A stretch of 8,559 nucleotides of DNA from an uncultured Paraglaciecola sp. (GTDB lineage: Bacteria; Pseudomonadota; Gammaproteobacteria; Enterobacterales; Alteromonadaceae). Under the pieces are notes generated by a model. That model did not search any database, had not been told where the DNA came from, and worked only from the letters and a program-made list of their open reading frames with translations. The first letter of the stretch is position 1, and each line of letters starts with the position of its first letter. The translations under genes were made by a program, and so were the position numbers. Below are positions 1-6,148 of the stretch, in pieces. The stretch is taken from assembly GCA_905479025.1 (NCBI GenBank), contig CAJQKX010000776.1, positions 1-8,559 on the forward strand, given 5' to 3'.

Positions 1-260
1 GTGATTTTAAATTCAGCCATTACCGCGATAAAGACCAGGTAGAAGTTGACCTGGTGATAGAACGTGGCCAACAGCTTTGGGGAGTAGAAGTAAAAAAAGC
101 AGCCAGTATCAACCCAAAAGACAGTGCCGGCCTGGCCCGTTTGGCCGCTCAGGCAGGTAAGCGCTTTCAGGGTGGCATCTTACTCTATTGTGGCAATAAC
201 ACCTTGCCGCTGACTCAAGACAATTGTTATGCGGTACCGATGAATACACTGTGGCAGTAG
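1..260 (+). CDS. 3' end of DUF4143-type AAA+ ATPase (partial at left edge)
   Basis: The reading frame is open from base 3 and stops at TAG 258-260, giving the last 85 residues; the rest lies outside the window. The fragment matches the C-terminal end of AAA+ (ATPase_14) proteins with a DUF4143 domain, whose tail has a PD-(D/E)xK-like fold. Visible here are a VEVDLV strand with Asp16 (fragment numbering), then GVEVKKA with Glu29 and Lys31, the expected D...ExK arrangement, followed by a LLYCG strand and an AVPMNTLW end that is usual for the family. These proteins are widespread and their role is poorly known, although they often sit in variable regions. No terminator is evident after it. It probably belongs to the older neighbourhood, not to the R-M operon downstream. 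Family assignment is fairly sure; function is not. Confidence 0.8.
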   Translation, partial: DFKFSHYRDKDQVEVDLVIERGQQLWGVEVKKAASINPKDSAGLARLAAQAGKRFQGGILLYCGNNTLPLTQDNCYAVPMNTLWQ

Positions 261-323
261 AAAACTTCAATTTAAAAAAAGTTATATAAAACAACGATTA
301 TGCGTATAGGACAAAGACGATAG

Positions 324-380
324 ATGTTTGAACAAACTTTTAAAAATATAGATGATGTACTTTGGAAAGAAGCCGGTTGA
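324..380 (+). pseudogene. Remnant: first 18 codons of a second, different hsdM
   Basis: ATG at 324 opens an 18-residue peptide, MFEQTFKNIDDVLWKEAG, ended by TGA at 378-380. This is the characteristic opening of one group of type I DNA methyltransferase (HsdM) proteins, which normally continue with a Cys and then a TELDY-like segment and run for roughly 500 residues. It differs from the start of the intact hsdM at 4674 (MSLQQKIDRITDILRRDD), so it is a relic of another R-M system and not a duplication. Bases AGGAC at 308-312 could be its old ribosome binding site. Everything after Gly18 is lost. The identification rests on recalled family sequence and needs an alignment. Confidence 0.65.
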
Positions 381-389
381 ATTAACCGG
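373..389. repeat. Perfect 6-bp inverted repeat at the remnant junction
   Basis: CCGGTT (373-378), a 5-base loop GAATT, and AACCGG (384-389) form a perfect stem exactly where the hsdM head changes into the winged-helix tail. There is no T-run after it, so it does not look like an intrinsic terminator. It may mark a recombination or deletion endpoint, or be chance. Confidence 0.6.
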
Positions 390-489
390 AGTAAACCAGA
401 ATACGCTTAAAGTTAGATTGCGGGAGTTGGTGAATGCAGGGCGACTTCAGCGCTATGGCAAAGGTCGAGCAACGTGGTATAGCGCTTGA
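379..489 (+). pseudogene. Remnant: C-terminal winged-helix tail of a lost gene
   Basis: Shifted one frame from the hsdM head, bases 379-489 read as a coherent protein end: ELTGVNQNTLKVRLRELVNA, then GRLQRYGKGRATWYSA and TGA at 487-489. It is a classic winged helix-turn-helix: a recognition helix (NQNTLKVRLRELVNAG) followed by the beta wing (GRLQRYGKGRATWY). Such tails end several protein families that occur next to R-M genes, including Fic-type and ATPase proteins; I cannot say which one. The frame is open back to ATG 352, which could give a 45-residue product, but no ribosome binding site precedes it and the first eight residues do not look related. It is most likely the 3' end of a deleted gene. 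Confidence 0.6.
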
Positions 490-497
490 TTTATAAT
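469..497 (+). promoter_or_regulatory. Candidate promoter for the hsdR operon (TATAAT box 492-497)
   Basis: A perfect TATAAT -10 hexamer lies at 492-497, about 90 bases before the hsdR start, on the correct strand. The -35 region about 17 bases upstream (GCAACG, 469-474) does not match TTGACA, and no extended -10 TG is in place, so an activator may be needed or the box may be chance. It overlaps the end of the winged-helix remnant. A weaker alternative is TTGAAG (541-546) with TAACAA (565-570), 18 bases apart. Confidence 0.35.
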
Positions 498-504
498 GCT
501 CAGG

Positions 505-520
505 TAAAGCCACTAAAGCC
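505..520 (+). repeat. Tandem TAAAGCC heptamers
   Basis: TAAAGCC occurs at 505-511 and again at 514-520, a 9-base period, a few bases downstream of the TATAAT box. The position would suit an operator for a transcription regulator, but two short copies may also be chance. Confidence 0.3.
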
Positions 521-576
521 TGTACTATGAACTCGTAATATTGAAGATAATGGCAACAATTAAATAACAAACGCTT

Positions 577-582
577 AAAGGA
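577..582 (+). promoter_or_regulatory. Ribosome binding site that fixes the GTG start of hsdR
   Basis: AAAGGA lies 6 bases before GTG 589. The frame is closed by TAA at 565-567 upstream, and the next in-frame Met is about residue 147, beyond the nuclease domain, so GTG 589 is the sensible start. Confidence 0.75.
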
Positions 583-588
583 ATAACT

Positions 589-2904
589 GTGGTTTCAGAG
601 GCCGACACCAGAGCAAATTACATAGATCCAGCTTTAAAGGCAGCCAACTGGCAGTCAAGTAACATCATACGTGAACACTATTTCACTGATGGTCGAAAAC
701 TTGCCGGTGGAACCCGAGGCCGTCGCTGTTTTGTTGATTATCTATTACATAAAGACAATCGCTACTTAGCTGTCGTCGAAGCTAAAAAAGAAGATGAGCA
801 TCCCACTAAAGGGCTTCAACAAGCTATAGATTACGCTAAAAAACTCAACGTACGATTCGTTTATTCTAGCAATGGTAAAGCAACCTACGAGTTTGACCTG
901 GAAACAGGCAAAGGCGATTATATTGAGTTTTACCCTACACCGGCAGAGCTTGAGCAGCGTTTTGAAAGTACCACAACTGATCTAGGGCAACAACTACGCA
1001 ATATACCCTTTCACTTAGAAGGAGCAATGCAGCCACGGTATTATCAGGAGCTAGCAGTACACGCTGCAACCGATGCCATTGGTCAGAGTAAACCACGCAT
1101 ATTACTTACGCTTGCTACAGGCACCGGTAAAACGTTTATCGCCTTCCAGATAGTACATAAGCTATTTCAGGCTCGCTGGAATAAAGCTGATCCAGGGAGT
1201 CGCCGCCCGCGCATACTCTTTTTGGCAGACCGTAACATTCTGGCAGATCAAGCAATTAACACCTTCAACCCTTACGAGAAAGATCTCATAAAAATCAATG
1301 GTGAGGAGGTTCGAAGCCGTAATGGCGTTGTACCCACTAACGCTCATATATTTTTTGCCATCTATCAGGCTATTGCTGAGCGAGAAAATATTGATGGCTA
1401 TTACAAAGCATACCCAGAAGACTTTTTTGACTTAATTCTTATCGACGAGTGTCACCGAGGTGCTGCGAATGAGGCTGGCTCATGGCGTGCAATATTGGAT
1501 CACTTTACCAGTGCCGTACACCTTGGCTTAACAGCAACGCCCAAGCGCACAGATAACGTAGATACTTATGATTATTTTGGCCAGCCTGCTTTTGAATACT
1601 CGTTGAAAGAGGGCATTAATGATGGTTTTTTAACGCCTTACCGAGTAAAGCGGGTACGTACCAATTTGGATGAACTGGTACTGACAAAAGACGATCAGGT
1701 TGTTGAGGGAGAATCGAGTCAGGACATCTACCAAGTGGAAGATTACGACAAAAAAATCGTCGTGGATGAACGAACCGAACTGGTCGCCAAAACCATTCTG
1801 AACAATATGCACCCAATGGATAAAACCATTGTTTTTTGTGAAAACCAAAATCATGCGCTCACCATGCGCGACATGATTAACAAACATAAAACGGTAACCG
1901 ATCCTCACTACTGCGTTCGGGTCACAAGCGATGAAGGTAAGATTGGCCGAGAGCTGCTAGAGAAATTTCAAGATAACGACAAAGATATCCCCACTATTTT
2001 GACTTCATCACAAATGCTAACCACAGGCGTAGATGCCCGCAATGTTCGCAATATCGTACTCGACAGAAGCATTGGCTCTATGGTGGAATTTAAACAAATA
2101 ATTGGTCGTGGTACCCGCGTATTTGAAGGGAAGGATTACTTCACCATTATTGACTTTCGTGGTGCGACCAATAAATTCTACGACCAAGACTGGGATGGTG
2201 AGCCGGAAGCACCGGAACCGGGTGGCACCAGCGAACCAGCCCCCCCACCTTATACGCCATACCCACCCGTTACTGATGATCCGCCCACGGGTGATCCCGG
2301 TGAGCCATTGCCTCGCCTAACGATAAAACTAGGTAAGCACAGGGAGCTCAAAGTTATTGATATAGAAACTCGCTATATTGATGAAAACGGCAAGCCACTT
2401 ACCCTGCAAGAGTTTGTAGAACGCCTGCTGCAACAACTACCTGGGTTATTTAAGTCGGTGGAAGAGCTAAGAGATATTTGGTCAGACCCTGATCAGCGAG
2501 AGACGTTACTAAATAAGTTGGTGCAGGCAGGATTTGATAAAGAACAGTTAGCCGTGTTACGTCGTATGTTCGAAGCCGAAGAGTGCGATGTATTCGACCT
2601 GCTCGCCTTTCTTGCCTTTGAGCAACCAATGTCCACAAGGCACCACCGAGCGGAAGCTGTTCGTAGCAATCAAGAATTTTTTGGTCAATACCAACAAGAT
2701 AAAGCAAAAAACTTTTTACGTTTCGTACTCAATCGCTATGAGCAGACAGGGGTAACGGAGTTATCCCGTGAGCGCCTGCCAGCACTGATTGAGCTGTCAG
2801 GTTTGGGCACCACTAAAGATGCTTCACAAGCCTTTGGTGGTAAGCCAGCACACTTACTTGAGGCATTTAAACAGTTGCAACATCAGCTTTACCACACGGC
2901 GTAA
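589..2904 (+). CDS. hsdR: Type I restriction enzyme, restriction/translocase subunit HsdR (EcoEI-like)
   Basis: HsdR is the motor and nuclease subunit of a type I R-M complex: it translocates unmethylated DNA using ATP and cuts at a distance. The 771-residue protein starts with a PD-(D/E)xK nuclease domain (about 1-135; Asp50 in CFVDY, Glu64 and Lys66 in VVEAKK). A superfamily 2 helicase follows: Walker A ATGTGKT at 176-182, DECH box at 286-289, motif III TATPKR at 315-320, and motif VI QIIGRGTR at 503-510. A proline- and acid-rich linker (about 536-574) leads to a C-terminal domain (575-771) of the EcoEI R type, which docks on the methyltransferase. Length and linker fit the EcoAI/EcoEI group and not the longer EcoKI type. 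All key residues seen are intact, so it should be active. It heads the operon, and the next gene begins 3 bases after its stop, in the same frame. Confidence 0.96.
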   Translation: MVSEADTRANYIDPALKAANWQSSNIIREHYFTDGRKLAGGTRGRRCFVDYLLHKDNRYLAVVEAKKEDEHPTKGLQQAIDYAKKLNVRFVYSSNGKATYEFDLETGKGDYIEFYPTPAELEQRFESTTTDLGQQLRNIPFHLEGAMQPRYYQELAVHAATDAIGQSKPRILLTLATGTGKTFIAFQIVHKLFQARWNKADPGSRRPRILFLADRNILADQAINTFNPYEKDLIKINGEEVRSRNGVVPTNAHIFFAIYQAIAERENIDGYYKAYPEDFFDLILIDECHRGAANEAGSWRAILDHFTSAVHLGLTATPKRTDNVDTYDYFGQPAFEYSLKEGINDGFLTPYRVKRVRTNLDELVLTKDDQVVEGESSQDIYQVEDYDKKIVVDERTELVAKTILNNMHPMDKTIVFCENQNHALTMRDMINKHKTVTDPHYCVRVTSDEGKIGRELLEKFQDNDKDIPTILTSSQMLTTGVDARNVRNIVLDRSIGSMVEFKQIIGRGTRVFEGKDYFTIIDFRGATNKFYDQDWDGEPEAPEPGGTSEPAPPPYTPYPPVTDDPPTGDPGEPLPRLTIKLGKHRELKVIDIETRYIDENGKPLTLQEFVERLLQQLPGLFKSVEELRDIWSDPDQRETLLNKLVQAGFDKEQLAVLRRMFEAEECDVFDLLAFLAFEQPMSTRHHRAEAVRSNQEFFGQYQQDKAKNFLRFVLNRYEQTGVTELSRERLPALIELSGLGTTKDASQAFGGKPAHLLEAFKQLQHQLYHTA

Positions 2905-2907
2905 TTT

Positions 2908-4671
2908 ATGGAAATTGCATTAGCACCCAATCAACTCTGCACCGATCGGCAAACACTAACCGTTGATAAAGTTGCGACACTTATTGGAGAAAATGGCTGT
3001 GGTAAATCAAGTATTCTACAGTCAATATTTGACCGAAAATTGAACAGGGAAGATTATCAACACCTAAAAATCGTATGCTTTTCATCCGGTCAAAATGAGA
3101 ACTTTTCATCCAGTTTTAGTAAATATCTAAAGAGAGAAAGGCGATCTGGCTTAAATCTAAACCTGGAGTGCTTTTACTACGACAAAACATGGTCGAAATT
3201 ACTTATATTCCTCGCAACAACGCTGAAGCGGGATGGAACGGTGAGAGGGTTTTTAAAGGAGTATTCTTATATTACTGAAAGCGCAGAGAATCGGGATGAT
3301 ATCAGCACAACGCTTTCTGCCTCCTTTAAAGTTGATAAGGCTTATGTTAGTCGAGTGCAGGATGCGCTCAAGCAAGAAGAGCGTGGAGAAACAGAGACGC
3401 TTCGATCAACGCCATATTTTCGTTCCCTAGACAGCTTTATTACGTCGAACACTGGAATGCAGGAATATAACTTTGATGAACCAGTAAGGAAAAGACCGAT
3501 TTCAATAACCAGCGAAACACTTTTCAGTACCTCTTTTTCAACTAGGCGCTTTGAAGACGATGAACAGCCGATGTTTCATGAAGACCCAACAATCAGTTTC
3601 TTCTCTCAAGCAGCGGATAACGATTATTTTTTAGATAAGAACAGTTTCAAGCTTACTTTTGCTAATGGCTTGGAGTTAGATCAGTTAAGTGATGGTGAAT
3701 ATCAGCTCTTATTTCTTTATGCGTTAATTGATTTGTTTGATTCGGATAATACTTTATTTCTACTAGACGAAGCGGATTCGCATTTACATTACAAAAATGT
3801 GGAACGTCTTTGGCAGTTGCTTCATGGGATAAGCGGATATGCAATAACAACCACGCATTTATTAGACTCAATTGCAGCAAAAGAAAACCGTATTGAACAC
3901 TTAAAAGTTGTTGAGCAAGGAAAGATAAACGAAGAAAATAAAATCAAACAACTCATTAATCGCCTAGCTGTTTTATCAAGAGCAAAGTCCGTTGAATTTG
4001 AAGTCTGCGGCAAGCTTCCGAACATTGCCTTATTAGACGACTACAACGATTGGTTAATTTTTACCAAGCTTGCAGAGCGTGCAGGGAACGATATTGCACG
4101 ATTATTTACTGTGCACGCAATGAAAAGGTCATCCAGCTATGCAACCGCTAATGAAACCTTTGGCAAAGGGAAAATTGACTGGCTTCATGGCCTAAGCAAA
4201 ATAGAATCACCACTGGTAACGACCAAAATATTCCTAATCTGTGATCGTGATGAGGCCGTCTTGGAGTGGAACGCCGCTAATGGAGTACAGGTAAATGGCC
4301 AAACTTATAGAGATCTATTGAGTGTTATTCAATGGCCAGCAGGCATTCAAGTCAGACCATTCTTGCTCGCTTGGAAACGCCGAGAAATAAAAAACTACTT
4401 GCTATCTCATACTGCACTCACGCATCACAACATCATTGCTCAAATCAATAATGACAGCATTGCGCCGCTTCATCACTTACAAGCCAACAACCCCGGTGAT
4501 AATGATGATATTCGGCGACTCAATGTAAAAAATATTATTAATCCGTTGGTCAATACCGACGACATAGGTTTAGACGCTGAAAAGTTGCAAGCCTATATCG
4601 ATCTGATTCCACCCTCAGAAATCAGCGAAGACATCACCAATATGTACAACTTTATTATCGGAAGAATTTAA
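2908..4671 (+). CDS. OLD-like ABC-type ATPase with C-terminal Toprim-like region, embedded in the hsd operon
   Basis: This 587-residue protein is not an R-M subunit. Walker A is IGENGCGKSS (26-35). A long segment (36-255) of unclear fold includes SSGQNENFS (59-67), whose Gln may be the Q-loop. The ABC signature is represented by LSDGEYQ (260-266), Walker B by TLFLLDEAD (282-290; Asp287, Glu288), and the switch His is in TTTH (314-317). This is the AAA_21/OLD-type arrangement. The C-terminal part shows LLDDYNDWLIF (375-385), IFLICDRDE (441-449) and RREIKNYLL (491-499). These resemble Toprim EG..D, the Toprim DxD, and the REIENYLL motif of AAA-Toprim proteins, with Asp in place of the usual catalytic Glu. 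No good ribosome binding site precedes ATG 2908, so coupling to hsdR translation is likely. The sequence looks more AT-rich than hsdR and hsdM, suggesting separate origin. A defence effector or guardian role is inference. Confidence 0.85.
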   Translation: MEIALAPNQLCTDRQTLTVDKVATLIGENGCGKSSILQSIFDRKLNREDYQHLKIVCFSSGQNENFSSSFSKYLKRERRSGLNLNLECFYYDKTWSKLLIFLATTLKRDGTVRGFLKEYSYITESAENRDDISTTLSASFKVDKAYVSRVQDALKQEERGETETLRSTPYFRSLDSFITSNTGMQEYNFDEPVRKRPISITSETLFSTSFSTRRFEDDEQPMFHEDPTISFFSQAADNDYFLDKNSFKLTFANGLELDQLSDGEYQLLFLYALIDLFDSDNTLFLLDEADSHLHYKNVERLWQLLHGISGYAITTTHLLDSIAAKENRIEHLKVVEQGKINEENKIKQLINRLAVLSRAKSVEFEVCGKLPNIALLDDYNDWLIFTKLAERAGNDIARLFTVHAMKRSSSYATANETFGKGKIDWLHGLSKIESPLVTTKIFLICDRDEAVLEWNAANGVQVNGQTYRDLLSVIQWPAGIQVRPFLLAWKRREIKNYLLSHTALTHHNIIAQINNDSIAPLHHLQANNPGDNDDIRRLNVKNIINPLVNTDDIGLDAEKLQAYIDLIPPSEISEDITNMYNFIIGRI

Positions 4672-4673
4672 GC

Positions 4674-6146
4674 ATGTCATTACAACAAAAAATAGACCGC
4701 ATTACCGACATACTCCGCCGTGACGATGGCATCAGTGGTGCCATGCACTATACCGAGCAAACTTCATGGGTATTGTTTCTTAAATTTTTAGATGACTACG
4801 AATCAGAAAAAGAAGACGAAGCGGTATTGTCGGGTAAAGACTATCAGCCGGTATTGGATAAAGAACACCGTTGGGAAAGCTGGGCCTGCCCCAAAACAAG
4901 TGACGGCAAGCTAGACATCACCAAAGTCCGTACAGGCGACGACCTTACAGATTACATCAACAATAAGCTGTTCCCATATTTGAAAGCCTTCGGCACCATC
5001 ACTACCGCCGACCCTAAAACCTTTACCTATAAAATTGGCGCAATTTTTCAATACCTGGATAACAAGGTCGCCTCTGGCCATACTCTGCGTGAAGTGCTGG
5101 ATATTATTGACACGCTTAACTTTCAATCCAGCGATGAAATGTTTGAGCTTTCGCATGTGTATGAAGGTTTATTACAAAATATGGGCGATGCCGGTGGTTA
5201 TGCCGGTGAGTTTTATACGCCGCGCGCGGTCATTCGCAGTATTGTAAACGTGATAGACCCACAGCCGGGGCAAAGTATTTATGATGCCGCAGCCGGTTCA
5301 TGTGGGTTTTTAGTGCAAGCCTTTGAACACCTAAAAGCCCAAAAAGATAAGCTAAACACCGACCAATGGGATTTTATTCAGCGCGATACCTTTTTTGGTT
5401 TTGAGAAAACCTCATTAGCCTATGTGATGGGCATGATGAATATGATTTTGCACGGTATCGAGTCACCTAACCTGTACCGTGGCAATACCCTCACGCAAAA
5501 CATCCGCGATATTCAGGAAAAAGACCGTTACGATATTATTTTGGCTAATCCGCCCTTTGGCGGAAAAGAAAAATCACAAATCCAACAAAACTTTCCCATT
5601 CAGAGCAACGCCACTGAATTACTGTTTTTACAACACTTTATGAAAACATTAAAAGTGGCTGGTAAAGCGGCGATAGTCGTGCCAGAGGGCGTACTATTTC
5701 AAACCAATAGCGCCTTTAAACAAGTCAAACAAGAGCTGTTAGAAAACTTTAACTTGCACACCATATTAAGCCTGCCTGCTGGCGTGTTTTTACCTTACTC
5801 AGGAGTCAAAACCAATGTGCTCTTTTTTGAGCGCAGCGGCGGCACCAGTGAAGTCTGGTATTACGAATGCGAGCCAGAGCAAAAGCTTACCAAAAACAAA
5901 CCGATTACCGATGGGCATTTAGAAGATTTTGTGGGGCTGTATAACAGTCGAGAAACCACCGAACAGTCATGGATAGTACCTGCTAGCAAGCTAATCGAAG
6001 ATTATGACCTATCTGCCAAAAACCCTGCCAAACAAAAAGAAGCCGAGCATTTAGCGCCTACTGATATTCTTAAACAGATTCGCGCCAAGGAAAAACGGGT
6101 CTCTGGCTTGCTGGATGAAATTGAAAGCCTGTTGGTGGAGAAGTAA
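4674..6146 (+). CDS. hsdM: Type I R-M DNA adenine methyltransferase subunit HsdM
   Basis: HsdM transfers methyl from S-adenosylmethionine to adenine N6 in the target sequence chosen by HsdS, protecting host DNA. The 490-residue protein begins with the HsdM_N helical domain (about 1-140; TEQTSWVLFLKFLDD at 27-41 is typical) and continues with the N6_Mtase domain: GEFYTPR at 178-184, SAM-binding motif I DAAAGSCGFL at 204-213, and catalytic NPPF at 292-295. The C-terminal helices (about 455-490) contact HsdS. Motif I departs from the common DPACGSGGFL form (Pro to Ala, Gly to Cys), which may be normal for this subgroup. Length equals that of EcoAI/EcoEI-type HsdM. GGAAGA (4660-4665) serves as ribosome binding site 8 bases before the ATG. 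It starts 2 bases after the ATPase gene, in a different frame. Confidence 0.96.
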   Translation: MSLQQKIDRITDILRRDDGISGAMHYTEQTSWVLFLKFLDDYESEKEDEAVLSGKDYQPVLDKEHRWESWACPKTSDGKLDITKVRTGDDLTDYINNKLFPYLKAFGTITTADPKTFTYKIGAIFQYLDNKVASGHTLREVLDIIDTLNFQSSDEMFELSHVYEGLLQNMGDAGGYAGEFYTPRAVIRSIVNVIDPQPGQSIYDAAAGSCGFLVQAFEHLKAQKDKLNTDQWDFIQRDTFFGFEKTSLAYVMGMMNMILHGIESPNLYRGNTLTQNIRDIQEKDRYDIILANPPFGGKEKSQIQQNFPIQSNATELLFLQHFMKTLKVAGKAAIVVPEGVLFQTNSAFKQVKQELLENFNLHTILSLPAGVFLPYSGVKTNVLFFERSGGTSEVWYYECEPEQKLTKNKPITDGHLEDFVGLYNSRETTEQSWIVPASKLIEDYDLSAKNPAKQKEAEHLAPTDILKQIRAKEKRVSGLLDEIESLLVEK

Positions 6147-6148
6147 AC

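Larger units (their letters stand above)
261..588. other. Intergenic scar region between DUF4143 gene and hsdR
   Basis: These 328 bases hold no intact gene. Bases 261-323 are AT-rich with a run of A (274-280) and no convincing terminator. Then come an hsdM head (324-380), a winged-helix tail (379-489), an inverted repeat at their joint, a TATAAT box (492-497), a pair of heptamer repeats (505-520), and the hsdR ribosome binding site. The whole reads as the remains of an earlier gene cluster plus the leader of the present operon. Confidence 0.7.

Noticed and set aside
373..389. Intrinsic terminator at the inverted repeat
   Set aside because: The stem is only 6 bp and the bases after it (AGTAAACC) contain no T-run.
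352..489. A complete 45-residue winged-helix regulator gene
   Set aside because: The start has no ribosome binding site, the first residues come from hsdM sequence in another frame, and the body looks like the end of a longer protein.
1630..1908. Antisense reading frame of 92 codons within hsdR
   Set aside because: It lies entirely opposite the conserved helicase domain and resembles no protein I recognise; it is a shadow of hsdR coding.
2194..2310. Proline-rich stretch of HsdR as an oddity
   Set aside because: A proline- and acid-rich linker before the C-terminal domain is usual in EcoEI-type HsdR proteins.
2102..2320. Alternative-frame 72-codon reading frame inside hsdR
   Set aside because: It overlaps the helicase end and proline-rich linker codons in another frame and has no recognisable features.
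2908..4671. PrrC or RloC anticodon nuclease, the classic passenger of hsd operons
   Set aside because: The N-terminal ABC ATPase would fit, but the C-terminal part shows DRD and REIKNYLL motifs typical of Toprim-like proteins. I see neither the PrrC-type Arg-Glu-His nuclease pattern nor the long coiled-coil/zinc hook of RloC.
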